From contig NZ_SRXU01000010.1 of assembly GCF_004792695.1 (NCBI RefSeq), positions 1 through 64,000 on the forward strand: 64,000 bases of DNA, written 5' to 3'. Shown here piece after piece: positions 56,668-63,891 of this stretch. A program made the translations under genes and the position numbers. How positions within the stretch are numbered: position 1 is the stretch's first letter; each line of letters begins with the position of its first letter. A model generated the notes under the pieces. The model worked only from the letters and a program-made list of their open reading frames with translations, had not been told where the DNA came from and searched no databases. The stretch is from Sphingomonas naasensis (lineage in GTDB: Bacteria; Pseudomonadota; Alphaproteobacteria; Sphingomonadales; Sphingomonadaceae).

Positions 56668-56696
56668 TTGAAGCTTTAGCTATTTGGCCATATATA
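56668..56696 (+). promoter_or_regulatory. hipBA promoter
   Basis: TTGAAG (56668-56673) and TATATA (56691-56696) are separated by 17 bases, a good housekeeping-sigma promoter. It is flanked on both sides by the repeated palindromes, which fits an autorepressed toxin-antitoxin operon. Confidence 0.65.
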
Positions 56697-56714
56697 TGTA
56701 CCCGAACGGGAACA
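56697..56714. promoter_or_regulatory. HipB operator copy 3
   Basis: TGTACCCGAACGGGAACA is the most symmetric copy. It covers the predicted transcription start and lies six bases before the hipB ATG at 56720. Confidence 0.7.
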
Positions 56715-56719
56715 CCACG

Positions 56720-57553
56720 ATGCCGAAGCGATCACCTTTTGACGAGTTCAGCACGCTGGCCTCCGCTTCGGCAGCCGTCAAACAGACGCGCGAGCTGATG
56801 AGCGGCGGGCTTGACGATGCGACCCTTCGCGCGGTTCGGGAGAGCCAGACTCTCGAGTCGGCGCTCGCCGCAGCTAAAGACGGCACGGCGACCTCGCGCC
56901 TCCTCGAAGCCGATGCCGGCATCGCCAAAGCCATCAAGGAGATGGACGAGGCGCTGAGACCAGGCATCACGAAGAACCCGGTGGCCGAGGCGATCGGCCA
57001 GCTCCAGGCTGGCAGCGCGCTCGACACGAACAGATTGTTCCCCGGCGCGGCTGTCGTTCCGGATGTTGTCGGCAAGGCGCTCAAGGAAATGCAGGCGGCA
57101 GCGGGACTGGGCTCGGTTAGCGATATTCTCGCCCGCGACGGGCTCGGCTCCGCCTATCGGCAGCTCGCGGGTCCGGACGTCGTAAGCGCTCTCGATTACG
57201 TCTCCCCGATGCGTAGCGTGTTCGACGAACTGGGCGGCGCGGTCGCCCCCGCAGCGTCGGCACCGAAAACGCTCCCCGCGCCGCGGCCGCGCCCCGCGCG
57301 TCCGGCACCCGGGGGGCCAGAAGCCTCTCCTGCCGTACCCGTCTCGAGCGCGCCGGTTACGATCGGCGAGATCGGCAAGCGGGTTCGCGCTGCGCGCAAG
57401 GCGATGGGAATGACCCAGCAGCGCTTCGCCGATCTGGCCGGCGTCGGTCGACGCTTTCTGATCGAACTCGAACAGGGCAAACCGAGCCTCGAGATCGGCC
57501 GCGTCCTCGCAGTGTGCCATGCGGCCGGGATCAAGCTGGGCTTCCTGACGTGA
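56720..57553 (+). CDS. hipB: HipB-like antitoxin/repressor with long N-terminal extension
   Basis: A 277-residue protein whose last ~66 residues are a HipB-type helix-turn-helix (GKRVRAARKAMGMTQQRFADLAGVGRRFLIELEQGKPSLEIGRVLAVCHAAGIKL). Ordinary HipB is about 90 residues; here ~170 mostly helical residues and a Pro/Ala linker (about 173-208) precede it, with no family recognised. ATG 56720 is chosen because upstream starts (TTG 56684, ATG 56696) would overlap the promoter and operator. It is coupled to hipA by a GTGA overlap. Confidence 0.85.
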   Translation: MPKRSPFDEFSTLASASAAVKQTRELMSGGLDDATLRAVRESQTLESALAAAKDGTATSRLLEADAGIAKAIKEMDEALRPGITKNPVAEAIGQLQAGSALDTNRLFPGAAVVPDVVGKALKEMQAAAGLGSVSDILARDGLGSAYRQLAGPDVVSALDYVSPMRSVFDELGGAVAPAASAPKTLPAPRPRPARPAPGGPEASPAVPVSSAPVTIGEIGKRVRAARKAMGMTQQRFADLAGVGRRFLIELEQGKPSLEIGRVLAVCHAAGIKLGFLT

Positions 57554-58890
57554 CCGTTCGCCTCACGCTGGATGTCCATCTGGATGGCCAGCACGATTCC
57601 GCAGGGCATCTGGAAGCGCTCGACGATGGCAACGTGCGCTTCCGCTATTCGGATGCGGCGCTTGCCGCCGGTCGCGCGATCTCGCTGTCGCTGCCGCTGG
57701 ATGATGCACCTTTCGGCGATGCGATCACGCGCGCTTTTTTCGACAATGTCCTCCCCGAGAACGACCAGGTGCAGCGCGTCCTCGATCGCGAGGGACTGGA
57801 CCGTGCCGATATCGTCGACATCCTCGCGCATGTCGGTGCGGACTGCCCGGGCGCGATCTCCTGCGTGCCGGCGGGCTCGGGCCCGATGAAAGTGCCGGGA
57901 GAGCTTGCCAGCGACTATCGTCCTATCGATCCTCAGGAACTGGCAGTTATCGTCCAGCGCCTCGCCGACCGCCAGCCGCTGCCCGACGATATCGTCGACC
58001 CGTCGCCCGTTGCCGGCGTCCAGCGCAAGCTCGCCGTCACCAGGCTACCGGACGGGCAACTCGCCTTGCCCGCCGACGGCCGCAAGGTGCCGACCACCCA
58101 TATCCTCAAGGTACCCCGGCGTGCCGAGGCTGCAGAGGCCGTACAGGAGGCAGCCGCCTGCAGGATAGCGCGAGAATGCGGTTTCGAGGTCTCGGGCACG
58201 GAGCATTTCGCCTATGGCGGTGTGGACGCGGTTCTCATCGAGCGGTTCGACCGGGTCGTCATCGAGGATGTCGTCTATCGCCTGCATCAAGAGGATTTCG
58301 CACAGGCGCTGGGCCTTCCAGCACGGCTCAAATACCAGCGCAATGGCGTGGAGGGTCGCCGCTTCGATACGCAAGCGGTGCGTGCCCTGCTTGACCGCCT
58401 CTCTGCCCCCGCGCAGGCCCGCGAGACCTTCGTGCTGGCGACCCTGTTCAATCTGGCGATCGGCAATACCGACAATCATGCCAAGAACCATGGCATCCTC
58501 TATCTGCCGAACGACCGGCTCCAGCTGACGCCACTCTACGATCTGCTGCCGATCCGCCTGCATCCACGCTATACGCATGAGCTCGCCTATCATCTGGGAG
58601 GAGCCTCGCATCTCGATGACATGACTCCGGAACACATGGCGCGCTTCCTTTCCGAATTCGCTTTGGAAGGCGGACGCGCGCGGCGGTTCATCGAAGGACC
58701 GGTCCGCACCATGTTCGGGATCCTCGAGCGGCAAGCGCCAGTGCTCCGCAAGCTCGGACAGCGCTTCTTTGACGATCTGATCGGCCGCGAGCTCAGTCAG
58801 GTCTGCGACCTGCTGAACCTCGAAATGCCGATACGCGAGCGCGACTATTTCGAACCCGAGGGCGCCGGAGGATGGCTCGCGCCCAGTTAA
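57550..58890 (+). CDS. hipA: HipA-family serine/threonine kinase toxin
   Basis: A 446-residue HipA kinase starting with GTG 57550 inside the hipB stop. The Gly-rich loop with the autophosphorylated Ser equivalent is in DPSPVAGVQRKLAV (Ser152). Catalytic Asp308 and Asn313 are in IGNTDNHAKNHGILY, and the metal-binding Asp331 is in LTPLYDLLP. Family members phosphorylate aminoacyl-tRNA synthetases and arrest growth until bound by HipB. All catalytic residues are present, so it should be active. Confidence 0.92.
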   Translation: MTVRLTLDVHLDGQHDSAGHLEALDDGNVRFRYSDAALAAGRAISLSLPLDDAPFGDAITRAFFDNVLPENDQVQRVLDREGLDRADIVDILAHVGADCPGAISCVPAGSGPMKVPGELASDYRPIDPQELAVIVQRLADRQPLPDDIVDPSPVAGVQRKLAVTRLPDGQLALPADGRKVPTTHILKVPRRAEAAEAVQEAAACRIARECGFEVSGTEHFAYGGVDAVLIERFDRVVIEDVVYRLHQEDFAQALGLPARLKYQRNGVEGRRFDTQAVRALLDRLSAPAQARETFVLATLFNLAIGNTDNHAKNHGILYLPNDRLQLTPLYDLLPIRLHPRYTHELAYHLGGASHLDDMTPEHMARFLSEFALEGGRARRFIEGPVRTMFGILERQAPVLRKLGQRFFDDLIGRELSQVCDLLNLEMPIRERDYFEPEGAGGWLAPS

Positions 58891-58981
58891 AGGCGGCGGT
58901 CCTGACCCGCGGCGATCCATCGCAAATTCCCGATGCGCCTCGTCGCCGGAATCTGCGCGTTTCCGAGCAATAGAAAGATTC

Positions 58982-59016
58982 CTATCGATCAAATGATGGT
59001 GCAATTTGATCGATAG
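58982..59016. promoter_or_regulatory. Perfect 12-base inverted repeat before the fic remnant
   Basis: CTATCGATCAAA and TTTGATCGATAG are exact reverse complements separated by eleven bases, and a third TATCGAT half-site follows at 59027-59033. It sits directly upstream of the decayed fic gene and looks like an operator for its lost or distant repressor. Confidence 0.55.
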
Positions 59017-59034
59017 AAAGGTGTGTTATCGATC

Positions 59035-59337
59035 GTGCGCTGGAACTGGCAGCAACCGGAACGGGCCCAATTTTACCTATAACGCGAAGCGTCTGAGAAG
59101 CCGCGAAGACCGGTTTCTCAAGGGCGCGGCATTCTCGTCGGCGCGTTCCATCTCGATATCGGCGACCGCCAGAACCTCTCTATCGAACTCCTGGCCCAGG
59201 AAGCTGTCCACAGCTCTGCGATCGAGGGAGAGATCCTCGATCGCGCGAGCGTGCAGTAGTCCGTTGCCAAGCATAGCCACGTCCGACGGCATCTCGTGCT
59301 CGGCCTAAGCCGACCCCGTGGCCGACCGAGGCTTTAG
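59035..59337 (+). pseudogene. Decayed Fic-family gene, N-terminal remnant (DUF4172-type)
   Basis: Three frames join into one Fic N-terminus. Frame 1 gives VRWNWQQPE. After one extra base near 59063-59068 comes GPNFTYNAKRLRSREDRFLKGA. After one missing base near 59127 comes GILVGAFHLDIGDRQ, then LSIELLAQEAVHSSAIEGEILDRASVQ, ending at TAG, with SVAKH and RRHLVLGL fragments after it. WNWQQPxWPNFTY and the inhibitory-helix motif SSAIEGE are characteristic of this family. The catalytic HPFxxGNGR core is absent, so it is nonfunctional. Confidence 0.8.
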
Positions 59338-59344
59338 TTCGGAA

Positions 59345-59479
59345 CTACGCATCGTAGTTCGCCGAATCGCTTCGACCCTCTCTTGCCGTTGCCTTGCGCC
59401 GAAAAGCCCAAACCAGCGCAGCCAAGCTGCTGATCACATAGGCCAGACCGATCAGTTGGCCCTCGCTCAGGAAACTCAT
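59345..59479 (-). CDS. 44-residue small membrane protein
   Basis: A short gene beginning at ATG 59479 with GGGAGAG five bases upstream and ending at TAG. The peptide starts MSFLSEGQLIG, continues with one hydrophobic helix LAYVISSLAALVWAF, and ends with a positively charged, hydrophilic tail (RRKATAREGRSDSANYDA). The layout (N-out or N-in single helix, basic C-terminal flank) is that of a genuine single-pass peptide. It lies 67 bases downstream of the helix-turn-helix gene on the same strand. The function is unknown. Confidence 0.6.
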   Translation of the reverse strand: MSFLSEGQLIGLAYVISSLAALVWAFRRKATAREGRSDSANYDA

Positions 59480-59546
59480 GTCCACTCTCCCTAATGGGGA
59501 GTCGAGATATGTTCACTTTACGTTCCTACATTGCAAGGGCCAATGG

Positions 59547-59924
59547 TCAGTCGAATACCGGCGGTCCTGGCGGCCTTCGGAGTAGTCGAAGTGCGCTCAG
59601 AATTTCCTCCAGCCCGGACTCCAGGGCACCGATGTCGATATTCAACGCGAGCCCATCATATCCGGTAAGTCGGAGGACCACCGACATCACCAGCCGGGAA
59701 TGGGCCGCCAGCGCCAGCAGATGCAGACTGCTCGGGCTCTTGCGGCCGTGCAGCCAGGCACGCGCCGTGTGATCGCTGACGCTGGTCCATGCCATAATCG
59801 TCTTCGCCGCCCGGTGGCTGCCACCCAGTTCATCTCTGAGGGCGCCTCCGACAAGCGCAGCAAATTGTGCGTCCGTGATCATACCCTGTGATTTCGGAAA
59901 TCGAGCTCCGCTTTTAGGAACCAT
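59547..59924 (-). CDS. Small helix-turn-helix-like protein, mobile-element associated
   Basis: A 125-residue protein. The centre (GGSHRAAKTIMAWTSVSDHTARAWLHGRKSPSSLHLLALAAHS) reads as a helix-turn-helix with a following specificity helix, of a kind common near alphaproteobacterial recombinases. The remainder is not recognised. ATG 59924 follows AAAGG; ATG 59882 (MITDAQF) is an alternative. It is divergent from the serine recombinase and may regulate it. Confidence 0.65.
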   Translation of the reverse strand: MVPKSGARFPKSQGMITDAQFAALVGGALRDELGGSHRAAKTIMAWTSVSDHTARAWLHGRKSPSSLHLLALAAHSRLVMSVVLRLTGYDGLALNIDIGALESGLEEILSALRLLRRPPGPPVFD

Positions 59925-59944
59925 GGTTCCGGACCTTTTGCGTT

Positions 59945-59974
59945 AAGTGGTCACTTCGCAGCGGCTTTTGCCGC
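59945..59974. promoter_or_regulatory. Two small palindromes in the recombinase promoter region
   Basis: AAGTG-GT-CACTT (59945-59956) and GCGGC-TTTT-GCCGC (about 59961-59974) lie in the 71-base gap between the divergent helix-turn-helix gene and the recombinase. They could be operators or recombination sites; nothing decides between them. Confidence 0.35.
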
Positions 59975-59995
59975 CGAGCCAATCTGAGGCCGGCG

Positions 59996-61570
59996 ATGGT
60001 AATAAACTGGATGCACACGGAGGGTCCGGACGGGCGCCCGCGGCCGCCCGCGGCAAGGGCGGCGCAGTACGTCCGCATGTCGACCGAGCACCAGAAATAT
60101 TCGACGGACAATCAGGCGGAGGCAATCCGGCGATACGCGGGGCTGCGCGGCTATGAAATCGTCGCCACCTATGCCGACGAGGGCAAAAGCGGGCTGAATC
60201 TGGATGGACGCCCCGCCTTGCAGCGGTTGCTGGAAGACGTAGAAACCCATCGGACGGACTTCACCGCGCTTCTGGTGTATGACGTCAGCCGCTGGGGGCG
60301 GTTCCAGGATCCCGACGAGGCAGCCTCGTACGAGCTGCGTTGCAAACGCGCTGGCGTTCAGGTCCATTATTGCGCCGAGCAATTCGAGAACGATGGAAGC
60401 ATCGGCTCGTCGATCATCAAGACCGTCAAGCGAGCCATGGCAGGCGAGTATAGCCGCGAGCTCTCGGTCAAGGTTTTTGCGGGCCAGGCAAACCTTATCC
60501 GGCTCGGCTATCGACAGGGCGGAGTTGCCGGCTTCGGTCTGCGCCGAATGCTGGTGGACGAGGCGGGTGTCGAGAAAGGAATCCTGCGTCACGGGGAACA
60601 CAAGAGCATCGCGACCGACCGGGTCGTTCTCGTTCTGGGTCCTCAAGCAGAAGTGGAGGTCGTGCGAGAGGTCTACGCGATGTTCGTGGAGCGGGGGCTA
60701 TCGGAGAACGACATAGCGAATGAACTCAATCGGCGATCCATACGCACAGATTTCGATCGAGAATGGACGCGTGGATCCGTTCATCAGCTTCTGATCAACG
60801 AAAAATACATCGGCAACAATGTGTGGGCCCGAACTTCCTTCAAGCTCAAATCCGCGCATGTTCACAATCCCGCGGACGAATGGGTACGGGCGGATGGAGC
60901 CTTCCCGGGACTTATCGACGCGACGACATTCGATCAGGCGCAGCAGATTATCCGCACGCGCTCCGATCGTCTGAGCGACGAACGGATGCTGGAGCTTCTG
61001 GCGGGAATTCTGGGCCAGCGTGGGCTTCTCACCGGCTTGATCATCGACGAGATGGATGATTGCCCTTCCAGCAGTGCCTACCGCAGCCGCTTCGGAAGCC
61101 TGCTTCGGGCCTACGCCCTGGTCGGGTTCGCTCCGGATCACGACTATCGGTATCTCGACGTCAACAGAAGACTGCGGGCCCTTCATCCTGAGCTGATCGG
61201 CACGGTGATGAACGGGATTCACCGCGCAGGCGGAAGCCTGATTCAGGACAGCGCAACCGACCTGCTCACCATCAACGACGAGTTCACCGCGTCGATCGTC
61301 GTCGCGCGGTGCTTTGAAACCGCCGCCGGCTCATCGCGGTGGAAGCTTCGCCTGGACACCGCGCTTGGGCCCGACATTACCGTCGCCATCCGCATGGATC
61401 GCTCGAACGAGCGCCCGGGCGACTACTATCTGTTGCCTCGGCTCGATATGCGCGAAGCGGTTCTGCGGCTCGCTGAATATAACGGCCTCTCCCTCGACGC
61501 GTATCGGTTTGACACCCTCGATCCCTTCTATCGCATGGCAGCCCGGGCAGCATGGCGGGAGGCGGCGTGA
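59996..61570 (+). CDS. Large serine recombinase without zinc-ribbon
   Basis: A 524-residue serine integrase/resolvase-type recombinase. The catalytic Ser is in AAQYVRMSTEHQKYS; LLVYDVSRWGRFQDPDEAASYE and the Arg-rich EYSRELSVKVFAGQANLIRLGYRQGG complete the active-site region. The recombinase domain covers residues ~170-330. The usual cysteine zinc-ribbon is missing; instead there is a different C-terminal region (PSSSAYRSRFGSLLRAYALVGFAPDHDYRYLDVNRRLRALHPEL and a ~100-residue tail). It shares one base with the next gene, forming an operon with two RepB/ParB-like genes. Confidence 0.88.
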   Translation: MVINWMHTEGPDGRPRPPAARAAQYVRMSTEHQKYSTDNQAEAIRRYAGLRGYEIVATYADEGKSGLNLDGRPALQRLLEDVETHRTDFTALLVYDVSRWGRFQDPDEAASYELRCKRAGVQVHYCAEQFENDGSIGSSIIKTVKRAMAGEYSRELSVKVFAGQANLIRLGYRQGGVAGFGLRRMLVDEAGVEKGILRHGEHKSIATDRVVLVLGPQAEVEVVREVYAMFVERGLSENDIANELNRRSIRTDFDREWTRGSVHQLLINEKYIGNNVWARTSFKLKSAHVHNPADEWVRADGAFPGLIDATTFDQAQQIIRTRSDRLSDERMLELLAGILGQRGLLTGLIIDEMDDCPSSSAYRSRFGSLLRAYALVGFAPDHDYRYLDVNRRLRALHPELIGTVMNGIHRAGGSLIQDSATDLLTINDEFTASIVVARCFETAAGSSRWKLRLDTALGPDITVAIRMDRSNERPGDYYLLPRLDMREAVLRLAEYNGLSLDAYRFDTLDPFYRMAARAAWREAA

Positions 61571-62457
61571 TGACAGCATTGCCGGCACAGCGCGTCGAGA
61601 TGATCCCGGTCGACAGAATCACCGTTGTGAACCCGCGAATCCGGAACAAGCGGTCTTTCAAGGAGATCGTCGACAATATCGCGCAACTTGGCCTCAAACG
61701 ACCAATCACCGTTACGCGCCGCATAGAGGCGGACGGTCCTTTCTACGACCTGGTCTGCGGCCAGGGGCGGCTCGAGGCATATAGAATGCTGGGCCAACCT
61801 GAAGTGCCGGCGCTGGTCGTCGCCGCCGATCCCGAGGATTGCCTCGTCGCGAGTCTGGTGGAGAATTGCGCGAGGCGACAGCACCGCGCCATCGATCTGT
61901 TGTACGACATCCGGGGGATGCAGGAGCGAGGCTATGCCTCTGCGGAGATTGCACGGAAAACCGGCCTCTCAATGGAATATGTCCACGGTGTCGCCCGGTT
62001 GATCGAGAATGGCGAGCAGCGTCTCCTGCGCTCGGTTGAAAGCGGAATCATCCCGGTCAGCGTCGCTGTGGAGATTGCCGAGGCTGAGGATCACGAAGTG
62101 CAGTTCGCGCTGTCCCGTGCCTATGAGCGTGGCCTGCTGAAGGGCCGCAAATTGCTCGCAGCAAAGAAGCTCATCGAAACGCGGAGGCGACGTGGAAAGG
62201 GTCTCGCCACGGTAGGTCCACGAGCACGAGAACGCGTTTCGGCAGATACGCTGGTGAAGGCTTACCAGGAGGAAACCGACCGCAAACGCTCTCTCATCCG
62301 GCGCACGGAGATTACCCGCGGCCGCCTGCTCATCGTCACCGAAGCAATGCGGCGCCTGGCACGGGATGAAGCCTTCATGGGCATCCTCCAGGACGAAAAT
62401 CTCGCGACCATTCCGGACAACATTGCCTCGAGGCTGCGCGGGGGCGCGGGATCATGA
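61570..62457 (+). CDS. ParB/RepB-like protein 1 of the recombinase operon
   Basis: A 295-residue protein. The N-terminal ParB/Srx domain has FYDLVCGQGRLEAYRMLG and VENCARRQHRAIDLLYDI, corresponding to the nucleotide-binding boxes of ParB (GxRR and ENxxR types). A helix-turn-helix follows (YASAEIARKTGLSMEYVHGVARLI). The C-terminus (TRGRLLIVTEAMRRLARDEAFMGILQDENLATIP) is a RepB C-terminal-type domain. ATG 61570 overlaps the recombinase stop. No ParA is nearby. Confidence 0.85.
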   Translation: MTALPAQRVEMIPVDRITVVNPRIRNKRSFKEIVDNIAQLGLKRPITVTRRIEADGPFYDLVCGQGRLEAYRMLGQPEVPALVVAADPEDCLVASLVENCARRQHRAIDLLYDIRGMQERGYASAEIARKTGLSMEYVHGVARLIENGEQRLLRSVESGIIPVSVAVEIAEAEDHEVQFALSRAYERGLLKGRKLLAAKKLIETRRRRGKGLATVGPRARERVSADTLVKAYQEETDRKRSLIRRTEITRGRLLIVTEAMRRLARDEAFMGILQDENLATIPDNIASRLRGGAGS

Positions 62458-63344
62458 CCACGAAGCTCGCCTCCCCCGTCGCACTTGCGTTCGAGACGGA
62501 GACCTTGCGCATCCAGATCGTGGACATCCTGCCGCTCCGCGAACTGGCGCACTCCGTTCGCAACTCGGTGAAGTACGGGCAGATCGCCGCCTCAATCGGC
62601 GAGGTGGGGATTATCGAACCTCCGGTGGTGGCGCGCGACCGGGACGATCCATCAAAATATCATCTGCTGGACGGACACCTGCGCGTCGACATCTTGCGGC
62701 TGCGCGGCGACCTGGAGGTCGTATGCCTTGTCGCGACAGAGGACGAGGCCTTCACCTACAACCGTCGCGTCAGCCGAATAGCCACCATTCAGGAGCACAA
62801 GATGATCCTGAATGCGATCAAGAAGGGCGTCCCCGAGGAGCGTCTGGCAAGGGCGCTCAACGTCAACATCTCCAACATTCGGGCGAAGCGAAATCTGCTC
62901 GTCGGAATATGTCCGGAAGCGGCCGAGTTGCTTCGGGACAAGCATGTCCCGATGAACGCCTTCACAGAGCTCCGGAAGCTGATGCCGATACGACAAATCG
63001 CCGCGGCTCAGATGATGGTAGCGATGAATCGATATTCGATTTCCTATGCCAAATCGATCGTCGCCGGCACGCCCGATGATGAGCTCGTCGCCGGGCGGCA
63101 TAAGGTCCTGAAGGGACTCACCGACGAACAGGTCGCACTCATGGAGCGCGAATCGGCCGCACTGGATCGCGAGTTCAGGCTCATCGAGCAATCCTACGGG
63201 GCTGATCACCTCGATCTGGTCCTGGCGCTCGGCTATATTCAGCGCCTGCTCGGCAATGCGCGGATCGTGCGTCATCTCGCCAGGCACCATGCCGACCTGC
63301 TCGGCGAATTTCAGAAGCTCGTCGACATCCCGAAGGCCGCATGA
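62454..63344 (+). CDS. ParB/RepB-like protein 2 of the recombinase operon
   Basis: A 296-residue paralogue with the same layout: ParB-like N-domain (YHLLDGHLRVDILRLRGDLEVVCLV; NRRVSRIATIQEHKMILNAIKKG), helix-turn-helix (PEERLARALNVNISNIRAKRNLL) and a RepB C-terminal domain (MERESAALDREFRLIEQSYGADHLDLVLALGYIQRLLGNARIVRHLARHH). It overlaps gene 1 by four bases. Sequence divergence suggests an old duplication with separate roles. Confidence 0.85.
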   Translation: MTTKLASPVALAFETETLRIQIVDILPLRELAHSVRNSVKYGQIAASIGEVGIIEPPVVARDRDDPSKYHLLDGHLRVDILRLRGDLEVVCLVATEDEAFTYNRRVSRIATIQEHKMILNAIKKGVPEERLARALNVNISNIRAKRNLLVGICPEAAELLRDKHVPMNAFTELRKLMPIRQIAAAQMMVAMNRYSISYAKSIVAGTPDDELVAGRHKVLKGLTDEQVALMERESAALDREFRLIEQSYGADHLDLVLALGYIQRLLGNARIVRHLARHHADLLGEFQKLVDIPKAA

Positions 63345-63472
63345 TGGGGACCCGGACCCGATAAGCGCGGGGACCGCGGGAGACGCCGCACTGCGGGGCG
63401 GATCGAGCGCGGTGGTGGGGATGGCGGCGATCCCGCTCGGAGCCCACCAGGAACCCGATAGGGTTCGACTTT

Positions 63473-63506
63473 GTGCGCCGGTCGGCGACAAGGCCGACCG
63501 GCGCAC
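63473..63506. terminator. Strong hairpin after the recombinase operon
   Basis: GTGCGCCGGTCGGC and GCCGACCGGCGCAC form a perfect 14-base-pair stem with loop GACAAG, followed on the plus strand by TTCT only. It lies between two convergent genes and may end transcription from both sides, although the T tract is weak. The rest of 63345-63536 shows no gene. Confidence 0.5.
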
Positions 63507-63536
63507 TTCTGACAAGCATGGACCGGCGGGCGGTGC

Positions 63537-63734
63537 TCAGCTCCGCTCGAACAGTCGCTTCAGACTTGGATAGAGGATGAACGTCGAGCGACCGATCTTC
63601 ACCGTCTCGATTGTCCCGTCGCCGATGAGCTCATAGATCGTCGAGCGGCAGATCCCGGTGATCCTGACCGCGGTCGAGATCCGCACGCTGATCGGCTCGA
63701 GCGTCACCTGCTCCGGCGGGATGCCTGCGCTCAT
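63537..63734 (-). CDS. AlpA/excisionase-type DNA-binding protein
   Basis: A 65-residue protein with one winged helix-turn-helix (SVRISTAVRITGICRSTIYELIGDGTIETVKIGRSTFILYPSLKRLFE), the pattern of HTH_17/AlpA regulators and excisionases on integrated elements. ATG 63734 follows AAGGAGAGG and overlaps by ATGA the end of a tiny upstream frame (about 27 codons, starting near GTG 63815-63818) that may be a leader peptide. It could control integrase or excision. Confidence 0.8.
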   Translation of the reverse strand: MSAGIPPEQVTLEPISVRISTAVRITGICRSTIYELIGDGTIETVKIGRSTFILYPSLKRLFERS

Positions 63735-63891
63735 TTCGTCCTCTCCTTGCTGAAGGCGCGATCGCTGTCGAGGAATGCGGACAGCATCGCGGGGATGAGA
63801 TCGGCCACCGGCAACACCGGCGTCTGTCAGGAAGGTCCGCCGCTCTGATCGAGCGGCTTCAGCTCAAACTCTCCGGAAATTCGAGGACCCC

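Noticed and set aside
56684..56719. Earlier TTG/ATG starts for hipB
   Set aside because: They would place the start codon within the -10 element and operator; the ATG at 56720 is downstream of the promoter.
59006..59308. 100-codon plus-strand frame as a real gene
   Set aside because: Only its first part matches Fic; the match moves to another frame afterwards, so it is part of a frameshifted pseudogene.
63345..63536. Possible short genes after the second ParB-like gene
   Set aside because: Open frames here are short, overlap a strong hairpin and have no ribosome site or recognisable product.
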